23,256 nucleotides of DNA. Origin: JAFDED01 sp964611635 (GTDB lineage: Bacteria; Desulfobacterota; JAFDED01). The notes beneath the pieces were generated by a model. It searched no databases. It saw only the letters and a list, made by a program, of their open reading frames with translations, and was not told the DNA's origin. The stretch spans positions 1 through 23,256 of the forward strand of contig CAZTAS010000089.1 of NCBI GenBank assembly GCA_964611635.1. The letters run 5' to 3'. A program made the translations under genes and the position numbers. Shown here piece after piece: positions 15,538-23,256 of the stretch. The stretch's first letter is position 1; every line of letters begins with the position of its first letter.

Positions 15538-16851
15538 ATGATTGAACGTTACACCCGACCTGTCATGGGTGCCATCTGGGAAGCACAAAACCGATATTCC
15601 AAGTGGCTTCGGATAGAGGTCCTTGTTTGCGAGGCCCTTGCCATGCTTGGGGAAATCCCCGCTGAGGCAGTGGAGAATATTCGGAGCCGCGCCCGTTTTG
15701 ATGTTGACCGGATAGAGGAGATCGAGCGCATCACTCGCCACGATGTTATCGCTTTCCTGACAAATGTGGCCGAATCGGTGGGGCCGGATTCACGTTACAT
15801 CCACCTGGGATTGACTTCTTCGGACATTCTGGATACCACCCTTGCCCTTCAGCTTCGTGAGGCATCCGATGTGATCCTCGAAGACCTACGAAGACTTTTG
15901 TCTATTCTGAAAAAGATGGCTTTCCGGCATAAGAATACCGTCATGATAGGCAGAACGCATGGGGCCCATGCTGAGCCAATCACCTTCGGACTCAAGATGG
16001 CGCTATGGCACGAGGAGACGCGACGCAACATCCGCCGCATGGAATTGGCTCGGGAGATTATATCCACCGGAAAGATCTCAGGCGCGGTGGGAACTTTCTC
16101 CCACCTGGCACCGGAGGTAGAGCAATATGTGTGTACAAAATTAGGACTGATGCCTGCCTCGGTCTCAAGCCAGATCATCCAGCGGGATAGGCACGCCGAA
16201 TTTTTCTGCGCTCTGGCCATCGCGGCAACATCGGTGGAAAAGTTCGCGCTGGAGATCCGCCACCTCCAGCGAACAGAAGTGCTGGAGGCCGAGGAATTCT
16301 TTCATGCAGGCCAGAAAGGCTCATCCGCCATGCCGCACAAGCGCAATCCAATCCTTTCAGAGAATCTCTGTGGCCTCGCCCGGCTTGTCAGATCCTACGC
16401 CATAGCAGCAATGGAGAACATGCCTTTGTGGCACGAACGCGATATAAGCCATTCTTCCGTGGAGCGTGTCATCGGGCCCGACAGCACCATACTGGTGGAC
16501 TATATGCTGAATCGACTCTGCGGCATCCTGGAAAATCTGGTAGTCTATCCTGACAGAATGAGCGAAAACATGGAACGAACACGAGGGCTTTTCTATTCGG
16601 AGGGCGTCCTGCTCGAGCTGGCGCGCAAGGGGTTGACAAGGGAAGAGGCTTATGCCCTGGTTCAGCGAAATGCCATGAAGGTCTGGGAAGAAGGAGCTGA
16701 TTTCCGATCGCTAATTGAGAGTGATGCGGACATAGCCAGATTGTTGAACAAAGAAGAAATTGCGAAAATCTTCAATCTTGAAGATCACTTAAGCCATGTG
16801 GATCAGATCTTTGCCAGAGTTTTCGAGCCGGAGAAAGAGAAAGAGCAATAA
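15538..16851 (+). CDS. purB: Adenylosuccinate lyase (PurB) family enzyme
   Basis: The 437-residue protein matches PurB of the Bacillus type (about 430 residues) end to end. Superfamily signatures are intact: TRHD at 66-69, GLTSSD at 91-96, GRTHGAHAEP at 138-147 with the general-acid His141, and the mobile catalytic serine loop GSSAMPHKRNP at 261-271. PurB releases fumarate from SAICAR and from adenylosuccinate in purine synthesis. No other purine gene is nearby; its neighbours are the ferredoxin/CxCG pair, MmgE/PrpD and ComA homologues, so a non-purine elimination by the same fold is possible. The motifs favour genuine PurB chemistry. The RBS ggaggag lies eight bases before the ATG. It converges with the minus-strand pair that follows. 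Confidence 0.85.
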   Translation: MIERYTRPVMGAIWEAQNRYSKWLRIEVLVCEALAMLGEIPAEAVENIRSRARFDVDRIEEIERITRHDVIAFLTNVAESVGPDSRYIHLGLTSSDILDTTLALQLREASDVILEDLRRLLSILKKMAFRHKNTVMIGRTHGAHAEPITFGLKMALWHEETRRNIRRMELAREIISTGKISGAVGTFSHLAPEVEQYVCTKLGLMPASVSSQIIQRDRHAEFFCALAIAATSVEKFALEIRHLQRTEVLEAEEFFHAGQKGSSAMPHKRNPILSENLCGLARLVRSYAIAAMENMPLWHERDISHSSVERVIGPDSTILVDYMLNRLCGILENLVVYPDRMSENMERTRGLFYSEGVLLELARKGLTREEAYALVQRNAMKVWEEGADFRSLIESDADIARLLNKEEIAKIFNLEDHLSHVDQIFARVFEPEKEKEQ

Positions 16852-17028
16852 AAGGCGGCGGCTTCTGCATGTTGAGTGTATTCCACTTTTTCCCTTTATT
16901 GTAATTTTGAGGAACTTTAAGCTCGTATGAATCGGGCAGAATGGGTATTTCTATTCTTCCCTAAAATTAAAGCCGCTTGGTTCAGTACCCTGCTAACTTA
17001 ATTGCAAAAGGGGCTTTATTCTGCCTAT

Positions 17029-17670
17029 TCATTTAGCAACTAACTTTTTTAATACTTCAACCGTTCTGGGAACATTGAAAATTCCGCACGGACAAGGTCT
17101 TGCAATCTTTTTTCCAGCCTCTTCTGGTGTGATATCTTCCTTTTTTATTTTCTCAACATAATGATCTATCATGGCTGGTGAAATTATGTGATGGCCACAA
17201 AGCGTTGTTACCTTTAGATGATCTTCGCTGGGCAACAGCTCCGTTTTGCCCCAAACTCCCAGGGAATAGAGGATGGTATGGGGCTTCAGTCCTATCTCTT
17301 TACAAATATCGAAAATATTCTCCGTAAGGCCGCTGGCTACAACGGAAATACCGTAGTCTTTTTGCTTAAATTCTTTTAAAACTTCCAGAACTTTCTTTTT
17401 ATCCGTAAACACCGACATAAAGCCGTGAAGGCCTTTCCATTTCATAACCTCGTGATAATCATCTCCCCTGGCCGCGCAGCCTGCTCGAGCGCGGCCTAAA
17501 TTGGCGGGTTCATATTTAAAAGCGATATCAGCCAACTCTTCAGTCTTTCTGATGGTTTCTTTTCTGGTCTCCTCATTAACATCATCCAGACCCTTGGTAG
17601 GCCTTATAAAAACAACATAATCCTTTTTCAACTCTTTCTTTGTTCCAAATCTGTGTGCAGAATGGCTCAT
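17029..17670 (-). CDS. Uncharacterised protein with CGH and PCxCG motifs (copy 2 of duplicated module)
   Basis: A 213-residue paralogue of the protein at 4395-5042. Shared points are DYVVFIRPTKG near residue 17, SVVASGL at 109-115, KPHTILYSLG at 129-138, TTLCGH at 155-160 and PCPCGIFN at 192-199. Conserved C158, His160, C193 and C195 are likely metal or Fe-S ligands. C65 and C123 are not shared. The start at 17670 is chosen for a strong RBS (gaaaggag); a longer reading from 17700 would overlap the upstream gene. It follows the ferredoxin-fusion gene by about 20 bases, so the two are co-expressed. Fold and function are not recognised. Confidence 0.8.
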   Translation of the reverse strand: MSHSAHRFGTKKELKKDYVVFIRPTKGLDDVNEETRKETIRKTEELADIAFKYEPANLGRARAGCAARGDDYHEVMKWKGLHGFMSVFTDKKKVLEVLKEFKQKDYGISVVASGLTENIFDICKEIGLKPHTILYSLGVWGKTELLPSEDHLKVTTLCGHHIISPAMIDHYVEKIKKEDITPEEAGKKIARPCPCGIFNVPRTVEVLKKLVAK

Positions 17671-17689
17671 AAATCGCAACTCCTTTCCA

Positions 17690-18418
17690 TTATTCTTCAC
17701 AGAGCGGTTTTCCCAAACCGAGATTTATTTTTGCATTGGGTCTAGTGTTTAGCTCCATTTTATTTATGATAGGTTCAATAGGAGATACAAAGCCGTCTTC
17801 CATTCTTGTTACAAGCCCAAGGCTGAAAACCGTGTCTATTTCATAGGAAACCTTCCTTAAAAGATTAAGGGTTTTTTCAAGATTTTCAAGTTTAACTTTA
17901 CCTTCAACAATACAAGAAAGAACGCGTTCGTTCTTGATATTTTCCGTCATAATCCCCTTTACCCTGTCAATGAGCAAACCCGTGACTGGGGATTTTCTTT
18001 CCATTTCGGCGCCAGCCTCAATCAAAGTTTGTATGATTTTTTCTGCATTAAGCAGAGTTGTGCTTACTCCGGGTCTTCCGAGTTCTACTAATACACCGAC
18101 CTCTCCGCGTTTAAATCTTCCTGTCCGATCATTAGTCTTGCACTCCTCAGTTCCTCTTCCATATCCCGTAGTGTAGCGAAGTTCATCAGGCCATTGATAC
18201 TGATTGTCACTGAAACATTTGCGAATAATTCTGGGCCATAAAAGCTCATCCTGCTGAAGAGAATCAGTCGGGCATTCTGCAACTCTGAGGCAATTTCCAC
18301 ATTCAACACACCTGTCCCGGTCAATAATTGCCTTTTCATCCATTAGACTTATGGCTGTAACGGTGCAGACAAAAAGGCAATTTCCACATCCTATACAGGT
18401 TTCCTGGTCAACGATCAT
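17690..18418 (-). CDS. Ferredoxin-domain fusion protein of unknown family (copy 2 of duplicated module)
   Basis: A 242-residue paralogue of the protein at 5058-5777. The N-terminal 2[4Fe-4S] ferredoxin has C8, C11, C14, C18 and C37, C40, C43, C49 at exactly the same positions. One change stands out: the usual proline after the fourth cysteine is Thr (CTVTAI), which may alter cluster potential. The C-terminal part repeats GRGTEECKTND, VGVLVELGRP and RPNAKINLGLG. Codon use is more A+T-rich than in copy 1, so this pair has a separate history rather than a recent local duplication. It is the first gene of a two-gene unit. Here there is no CooS-like or flavoprotein partner, so electrons must come from elsewhere. 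Confidence 0.83.
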   Translation of the reverse strand: MIVDQETCIGCGNCLFVCTVTAISLMDEKAIIDRDRCVECGNCLRVAECPTDSLQQDELLWPRIIRKCFSDNQYQWPDELRYTTGYGRGTEECKTNDRTGRFKRGEVGVLVELGRPGVSTTLLNAEKIIQTLIEAGAEMERKSPVTGLLIDRVKGIMTENIKNERVLSCIVEGKVKLENLEKTLNLLRKVSYEIDTVFSLGLVTRMEDGFVSPIEPIINKMELNTRPNAKINLGLGKPLCEE

Positions 18419-18420
18419 TA

Positions 18421-18924
18421 TAATCTCCCTTCAAGAAATTATCCTTTTTATGCTTTGATAAAATTTTTATTTGTTATTTGTAAATGGTAAATAATTCGGT
18501 AACGCTCGACCTCTTAAATTGGGTATGATTAGTTTTCTCAAAACAACCAATCAAGGAGCATTACCATGACTAAGTTTACAGTAAAGCCATTATAAATAAA
18601 GCCAAGAGAAAAAATGGTGGAAGATTAATGATTTTTTCGTAAGATACTTCAGCATTCAATTATCAGGGCCTCAAATCAGGTTCAGAAGAAATTTAATTTA
18701 TATAAAATTGATTGTATGCAATAACTTGGATTTGTCAAAAAATTTTTGCTATTTTATGTAAAGTTACCGAAAATAAGGTAATTGGAAATGAAGTTGAATA
18801 CTCGATAGATAATGAGCCTTTATTGGCACGTTTAAAGGTATGGTTCGGCCAAGGCAGGCATCTTTTTCAACCCTGAAAGAATAAAGTTCAAAATTAAAAC
18901 ATCACTTTCACTTTTAACTTCTTA
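18421..18924. other. A+T-rich intergenic region with a possible inverted-repeat remnant
   Basis: This stretch has no gene of useful length. TTCGGTAAC at 18495-18503 and its complement GTTACCGAA at 18763-18771 form nine-base inverted ends about 277 bases apart. They enclose a short abortive frame with a good RBS (aaggag, ATG near 18566, stop after nine codons). This might be a deleted insertion sequence or MITE, but no transposase motif remains. Confidence 0.3.
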
Positions 18925-18954
18925 TTGACATTTGTATTATAAAAGAGCTATATC
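18925..18954 (+). promoter_or_regulatory. Probable promoter for the MmgE/PrpD gene
   Basis: TTGACA at 18925-18930 is followed after 18 bases by TATATC (18949-18954). It would give a leader of about 230 bases before the ATG at 19187, covering the small open frame at 19002-19088. The -35 is perfect; the -10 matches four of six positions. Confidence 0.45.
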
Positions 18955-19001
18955 CTTTCCTGAAATATCAATTTAAATCCACTCTTGATTGGGAAAGAAT
19001 A

Positions 19002-19088
19002 ATGAAACCGATCCAATCATATACAGTGGAGATCATCGGGACTCTCGGACATACAAACCCTTTTTCGGTCAGGGTTGTGAGCATTTGA
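19002..19088 (+). CDS. Possible 28-residue leader peptide
   Basis: An ATG follows gggaaagaata, a possible RBS, and opens a 28-codon frame (MKPIQSYTVEIIG...VVSI) ending in TGA, 98 bases before the MmgE/PrpD start. It lies within the presumed leader. It resembles no known leader peptide and has no run of one amino acid, so attenuation is not suggested. It could be chance. Confidence 0.25.
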   Translation: MKPIQSYTVEIIGTLGHTNPFSVRVVSI

Positions 19089-19186
19089 GAAAGCCGTGAG
19101 GACTAAAAGCTTTTTCCTGAAAGGAAATTGCAAGCCAACAAATTCATGTTGTTGCCTTAAAGCGACCGGCAAGTGGGAGGTAGTCA

Positions 19187-20593
19187 ATGAATGCAGAGGA
19201 CGCTCGGATCACAGAAGAGGTGTCGAATTTTGTTGTAGCTGCTAAATACGAGGATTTTTCTTCTAATATTCATAGCATTGCCAAGCGCTGTATAATCGAT
19301 GGAATAGGGGTTATCCTGGCGGGCTCAACGGAGCCGAGTGCACGGATCGTTCATGATTACGTGCTCTCAGTGGAAGGCAAGAGAGAATGCACCATCCTGG
19401 GCAAGGGAAAAGCCAAAGCACCCGCCCACCTTGCTGCCCTGGTCACCGGGACGGCCGGACACGCAATGGACTGGGATGATACTGCCCTGTCCAATAATCC
19501 GGACCGTGCCGTGCTGCTCCATCCCACCATGCCTCCTCTGGTGGCAGGGCTTGCGGTTGGGGAGAAGCTGGAGCGGTCGGGGCGAGACTTTCTCACGGCT
19601 TTCCTTTTAGGCTTCGAGGTTGAATGCAAGATCGCCGAGGCCATTGACCCAGATCATTGGAGGCGGGGTTTTCACAGCTCGAACACGTGCGGGATCTTCG
19701 GCGCGACCACAGCGGCCGCGAAGCTGATGGGTTTATCAGTGGAGCAGGTCAGAAGCGCCATCGGTGTCGCGTCAAGCATGGCATCCGGTCTTATTGTGAA
19801 CCTCGGCACAATGGCCAAGCCATTGCACATGGGGCGAGCCGCCGAAAACGGTATCGTCTCCGCTCTGCTAGCTGCTAGCGGCTTTAAGGCCCATCCCGAC
19901 GGATTGGAAGGGCACAAGGGATTTTTCCACGCCTTCGCAGGAGGGTTTGATCCGGATAAAATCTGTGGGAAGCTAGGCCGGCCGTTCTCCATCCTCGAGC
20001 CCGGGGTTTGCATAAAACCATACCCATGCGGCGTAGTTGGACACCCCGCCATGGACGCGACGATGGCACTGGTCATCCAGCATGACATTCAGCCAGATGA
20101 GGTGGAGCACGTCAAAGTGGCAACCGGTTCCAATGTTCTGGGCCCCAAGGGCCCACTGCGCTATAGAAAAGCACAAACGGGGCTTCAGGGCAAGTTCTGT
20201 CTCCCATTCCAGATAGCAAGCATGATTGTGCGCCGCAAGGCCGGGGTCATGGAATTCACTGACGAGTTCGTCCAAAGCCCTGCTGTGCAAGAGATGATGG
20301 ATCGAGTAGACGCTGTGGTGGACCCGGAGATTGACGCTCTTGGGCTGGACAAGATTGTTAGCGTGATCGAGCTGCGTCTGAAAGACGGCAGGATCCTCCA
20401 AGCAAGATCCTCCGAACATTACAGGGGTGGACCCCATGCTCCCCTCAGCCGGGATGAGCTGGTGGAAAAGTTTAATGACAGCACCCAACGGATTCTGGCT
20501 CCTGATCAAGCCCGGAAGCTCTTTGATACTATCGAATCATTGGAGAGATTGGAATCCATTCACAAAATAATCGAAATGGCTGCTGTTCAATGA
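19187..20593 (+). CDS. MmgE/PrpD family dehydratase/decarboxylase/isomerase-type enzyme
   Basis: The 468-residue protein matches the MmgE/PrpD family over its full length: VTGTAGHAMDWDDTA (88-100) with the acidic/His active-site group, LHPT (111-114), GRAAENGIVSALLA, and KPYPCGVVGHPAMDA in the second half. The family includes 2-methylcitrate dehydratase, cis-aconitate decarboxylase and iminodisuccinate epimerase, so the substrate is a di- or tricarboxylate-like acid. There is no prpB or prpC nearby, so methylcitrate-cycle use is unlikely. Neighbours are the ferredoxin/CxCG pair on one side and the convergent ComA gene on the other. An RBS (gggaggta) precedes the ATG. A role as a decarboxylase in sulfonate or CoM-like synthesis is only a hypothesis. 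Confidence 0.88.
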   Translation: MNAEDARITEEVSNFVVAAKYEDFSSNIHSIAKRCIIDGIGVILAGSTEPSARIVHDYVLSVEGKRECTILGKGKAKAPAHLAALVTGTAGHAMDWDDTALSNNPDRAVLLHPTMPPLVAGLAVGEKLERSGRDFLTAFLLGFEVECKIAEAIDPDHWRRGFHSSNTCGIFGATTAAAKLMGLSVEQVRSAIGVASSMASGLIVNLGTMAKPLHMGRAAENGIVSALLAASGFKAHPDGLEGHKGFFHAFAGGFDPDKICGKLGRPFSILEPGVCIKPYPCGVVGHPAMDATMALVIQHDIQPDEVEHVKVATGSNVLGPKGPLRYRKAQTGLQGKFCLPFQIASMIVRRKAGVMEFTDEFVQSPAVQEMMDRVDAVVDPEIDALGLDKIVSVIELRLKDGRILQARSSEHYRGGPHAPLSRDELVEKFNDSTQRILAPDQARKLFDTIESLERLESIHKIIEMAAVQ

Positions 20594-21002
20594 TTGTTTG
20601 CATGATCCTCATCAGCGTCATTATGGTGTTTGGGGCTGGAGTGAGGATGGGGCAAAGTATTAGACCTTTTCCAAGTGGCTCAGTAAAATCAGAACACTCT
20701 TATCAACAGCGTTAACAGCGGAGAAAACAACGCCTGATCCTATAAAGTTTCGTTAGTTGCATCTATGGCGGAAGCGATGGTAATTTTTCCAACGCGGTTT
20801 CGCTAGATGTCCCCGAGCGCTTTTTTAATCGCAAAACTTTTATAATTACCTTTGTTATTATCAGCAAAGGTGAACATTAGACGATGACAACAAAAATTTT
20901 CAGAAAAGGCTAGCAAGATCTCATGGCATTTTTATCCCAAATTGATAATTGAAATCTGCCGAGTCTGGTCTAAGTGACAGCGGGTGACGACAGGGCCAAT
21001 CG
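20594..21002. other. Intergenic region between convergent MmgE/PrpD and ComA-like genes
   Basis: Nothing recognisable is seen. A short frame around 20669-20754 has coding-like composition but no start and no family. No hairpin with a clear T-tract was found for either gene end. Confidence 0.4.
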
Positions 21003-21824
21003 CTAGGATTTCTCTTCTATGGCCAACCGCAGCGTATCTCCCCGAAGCCCTCTTCGCAACGCCTCTAAGAAGAGCACATCTTCAACGGGAATGTTACCCA
21101 AGTTTACATCTGGACCAAACGCGGCGATTAGATGGGCCTGCTGATCCTTGGTGGGAGCTTCCCAGAGGATTTTTCCCACGCCTCCCGCTCGGCGTACAAG
21201 TTCCGAAAGCACCTCTTCTCGGACATTGCCTTCCGTTCCATACAGAATGGTGTCACGGCCCTTTTCCCGAGCCTCCACCACAACCATAAACGCCCCTAGG
21301 TCAAGGTCGCGACGGATTGCTCGAGCAGCTTCGTCCGGTGAGATCTGGATGTCGGCGAACTTTTTGCCCACTTCACACAGAACACGAAATTCTCTTTCCT
21401 TGGCCGCCATAATGGCGCGGGCGCGAAAATCGTCGTCCATATCGATTGTGCCATCGGATATCTCGATTGAGGTAAATCCAAGATCTTTGATGGCATCCAT
21501 ATAATGCTCCATCTTTCCCTGCCAAATAGCTACCTCTGTCATGGTCCCGCCTGGCATAACATCAATCTGGGCTGCTCTGAGAAGGCGGATCTTTTCTCGA
21601 AGAAGGCTCTCTTCATAAAGCATGGGTGTTCCCATAGCTAACTTCACATCATCCACGTAAATGCCCACGGTTTGGATCATATCTTTCAATGCGTGGATGC
21701 CCATACCACGATCGATAATGAAAGTCCAACCTTTCTGTCTGGGCTTTTCCATGGTTCGGCCAGAAAGCGGATCCCGCATCATTTCGCATAAAAGATTTAA
21801 TGATTTTTCACCTGCTTTTTTCAT
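21003..21824 (-). CDS. comA: Phosphosulfolactate synthase (ComA) family protein
   Basis: A 273-residue TIM-barrel protein (methanogen ComA is about 250). Family landmarks in order: GWTFIIDRGMG (32-42), VKLAMGTP (60-67), REKIRLLR, VMPGGTMTEVA (89-99), EISDGTIDM (121-129) and EVGKK (151-155). ComA adds sulfite to phosphoenolpyruvate to give phosphosulfolactate, the first step to coenzyme M in methanogens and in some bacteria, or to sulfolactate in spore formers. Two differences from the usual motifs are Arg in place of Lys in the first (LDKGLG type) and AMGTP for GWGTS in the second. Altered substrate is therefore possible. It follows the HPr-kinase-like gene by about 150 bases on the same strand. 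An RBS (aggga) precedes the ATG. Family confidence is good; exact reaction is not proven. Confidence 0.82.
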   Translation of the reverse strand: MKKAGEKSLNLLCEMMRDPLSGRTMEKPRQKGWTFIIDRGMGIHALKDMIQTVGIYVDDVKLAMGTPMLYEESLLREKIRLLRAAQIDVMPGGTMTEVAIWQGKMEHYMDAIKDLGFTSIEISDGTIDMDDDFRARAIMAAKEREFRVLCEVGKKFADIQISPDEAARAIRRDLDLGAFMVVVEAREKGRDTILYGTEGNVREEVLSELVRRAGGVGKILWEAPTKDQQAHLIAAFGPDVNLGNIPVEDVLFLEALRRGLRGDTLRLAIEEKS

Positions 21825-21975
21825 GATGAGTCCCTTTAAATAAGATTAAAGCATAATTTGCAACAAAACTTTTAAGTTACACAGGGAGCAATATCTATAA
21901 AACCGACGCCATGTCTTTATGAAATAGAGTTCTGGATCTCGCCGGGGTCAAATCAAAAAAGCTCTGGATGGGCAC

Positions 21976-23073
21976 TCATTCTGCCCAATTCCAGCAGTGC
22001 TGAGGGCCACACAGGATTGAAATTGCTTTATGAATGCATGGATGACTGGACAGTGCAGACACTGCTTCCAAACGTCGCTGAGCAAGGGCCTGGGTGTCCA
22101 GGGGTGCGACCGGGACCCGCCCGTCATAAAGTTGAAGCTGAGCGCTGGCCTTTTCCCCCAAGTTGTCGAATAGTGCCTTCCGCAACTTTCCTTCTGAAAC
22201 ATTCCGGTCGATGCTTACGTCTTGGCGGCCAGTTTCTATATGGGGCAGTAAAATTATCACATCAGGATTCTCCAAGCGATCTGCGCGGGTTTGCACTTTT
22301 TCAAAATTAACGGCTATTTTGGTTCCCCAAACGTTTTCGAAGTGCGGCAGGTTCAGCCCCAAATGAGCCGGCACGTCGGGGAAATCCACAAGAAGGCTTC
22401 CCGGTCGTATGTTATCGAACATGGAGCCCTTAAAAAATGTTACCCCATCGCCATGCACTCGGAAGTGCGTCATCTCAGTGGAGAAGAGCTGATAACTCCG
22501 GTGCATGAGCGCCTCAAGCATCAGTACGGTTTTTCCCGCCCCTGGACCTCCCACGATTATCAGCAACTCGTTGGTGTCTTCTCTGTACATGGTACTGGCA
22601 TGGAAAGAAAAAATTGAACGGCATCTCTCTAAAGTTAAAAGCGTCCACATGTAAAACAAACCCGCATTGCCAAATAAAGTCCAACGCCTGTCACGGCAGG
22701 TCTCCTCCATGCCGGAGACATCGCCCATGAAGACGAGCCGGTCATTTATATGCAAGATGGAGGGGGGAAGCCCGGGATGGTCAATCACAATCATGTAACT
22801 GTCCATCTCCGCGTCAAATTTTTCCCCTTCAACCGTGGGGAACGAAGTGTGCAAGTTCCAGATCTGAGGATCTCTGCGCTGGAATTCCAGATCAAAATAA
22901 CCCGGATGACACAGCAATGAACCATTGTTGGAAAGCAAGCCAATCCGGGCTTCAATGACACGGATACCTTTTTCATAAAGATTTTGAGGCGAGTTCATAG
23001 GTGTAAATATGTCCTCCCTCGAAAATTTCTGGTTCATCAAATTTTCATCATTCGTTGTGGCCCAATGGGCCAT
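21976..23073 (-). CDS. HPr-kinase-like P-loop protein
   Basis: A 365-residue soluble protein. A Walker A motif GGPGAGKT lies at 175-182, preceded by HASTM and followed by EALMHRSYQLFSTEM. This matches the HprK/PEP-carboxykinase-like arrangement, in which a His precedes a strand, the P-loop and an acidic residue some 20 positions on. The N-terminal half (1-150) is a distinct, unrecognised domain. The C-terminal capsule VSIDRNVSEGKLRKALFDN resembles nothing known to me. Such HprK-like proteins are often orphan kinases of small molecules or peptides rather than true HPr kinases. Its position just upstream of comA suggests a joint role. The start at 23073 has the RBS aaggag; a longer reading from 23127 has none. 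Confidence 0.7.
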   Translation of the reverse strand: MAHWATTNDENLMNQKFSREDIFTPMNSPQNLYEKGIRVIEARIGLLSNNGSLLCHPGYFDLEFQRRDPQIWNLHTSFPTVEGEKFDAEMDSYMIVIDHPGLPPSILHINDRLVFMGDVSGMEETCRDRRWTLFGNAGLFYMWTLLTLERCRSIFSFHASTMYREDTNELLIIVGGPGAGKTVLMLEALMHRSYQLFSTEMTHFRVHGDGVTFFKGSMFDNIRPGSLLVDFPDVPAHLGLNLPHFENVWGTKIAVNFEKVQTRADRLENPDVIILLPHIETGRQDVSIDRNVSEGKLRKALFDNLGEKASAQLQLYDGRVPVAPLDTQALAQRRLEAVSALSSHPCIHKAISILCGPQHCWNWAE

Positions 23074-23136
23074 GAGTAACTCCTTAGCATAATCATTCGC
23101 TTGAGAGGAACAGGTAATAATTACCAAAATCCACTA

Positions 23137-23256
23137 CTAGAGTGATTCGCGAATGAGAGCCATCGGATAGTCGTTCTCAGAGTACTGCTGAAAATATAAT
23201 GATTTGTAACACTTTAGCTCTTTGAAAAAAGAATAAGCTGGCGGTTTAGGATCTCC
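23137..23256 (-). CDS. Possible C-terminal end of a gene entering from the right edge
   Basis: On the minus strand the frame is open from the window edge for 39 codons to a TAG at 23137-23139. It ends 63 bases before the HPr-kinase-like start codon. The translation (GDPKPPAYSFFKELKCY..., ending ALIRESL) is of coding-like composition but matches no family I know. If real, it would be the upstream neighbour in the same transcription unit. An open frame of this length can also occur by chance. Confidence 0.25.
   Translation of the reverse strand, partial: GDPKPPAYSFFKELKCYKSLYFQQYSENDYPMALIRESL

Noticed and set aside
15538..16851. Calling the lyase an XcbC1-type phosphosulfolactate eliminase outright
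   Set aside because: All visible catalytic motifs match ordinary PurB. Only the neighbourhood suggests otherwise, so it stays a hypothesis in the findings.
16852..17028. Possible bidirectional terminator (AAAGCC ... GGCTTT) between convergent genes
   Set aside because: Only six pairs around a loop of about 37 bases. Too weak to call.

Overview
The window looks like chromosomal DNA of an anaerobic Desulfobacterota-type bacterium (a sulfate reducer, metal reducer or syntroph). The evidence is an 11-heme periplasmic cytochrome c that appears to need selenocysteine, a CO-dehydrogenase-like operon rich in iron-sulfur proteins, tripartite tricarboxylate (TTT) transporters, REP-type palindromes with a decayed RAYT transposase, and a phosphosulfolactate synthase (ComA) homologue. 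The taxonomic call is inference; no rRNA, tRNA or CRISPR was seen.

Layout. 1-660: a REP/RAYT element (transposase remnant between inverted palindromes). 1026-3469 (+): multiheme cytochrome c with an in-frame TGA followed by a SECIS-like hairpin, then an exported tandem-rhodanese protein and a hairpin terminator. 3521-4394: non-coding, with REP palindromes. 4395-9287 (-): a five-gene operon, in transcription order CooF-like ferredoxin, CooS-like protein that has lost nearly all active-site metal ligands, FAD/NAD(P) oxidoreductase, an 8-Cys ferredoxin-fusion protein, and a small protein with CGH and CxCG motifs. 9626-14528 (-): TTT transporter tctA-tctB-tctC and a second, duplicated tctC with its own duplicated promoter and 3' hairpin. 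15538-16851 (+): adenylosuccinate-lyase family enzyme. 17029-18418 (-): a second copy of the ferredoxin-fusion/CxCG-protein pair. 19187-20593 (+): MmgE/PrpD family enzyme. 21003-23073 (-): HPr-kinase-like P-loop protein and ComA-like phosphosulfolactate synthase.

How the genes may work together. The 4.4-9.3 kb operon reads as an NAD(P)H-flavin-ferredoxin electron chain feeding a CODH-fold scaffold without a normal C-cluster and the unknown two-gene module. The same two-gene module recurs between an aspartase/fumarase-superfamily enzyme and an MmgE/PrpD enzyme, close to ComA. Phosphosulfolactate synthase followed by an aspartase/fumarase-superfamily elimination is how bacterial coenzyme M synthesis starts, so a sulfonate or CoM-like pathway is a reasonable but unproven reading. 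The TTT system would import a carboxylate or similar organic acid. The cytochrome/rhodanese pair belongs to periplasmic electron transfer and sulfur (or selenium) chemistry.

Most novel points: the candidate selenocysteine multiheme cytochrome; the C-cluster-less CODH-like operon; the duplicated ferredoxin/CxCG module; the ComA, lyase and MmgE/PrpD neighbourhood.
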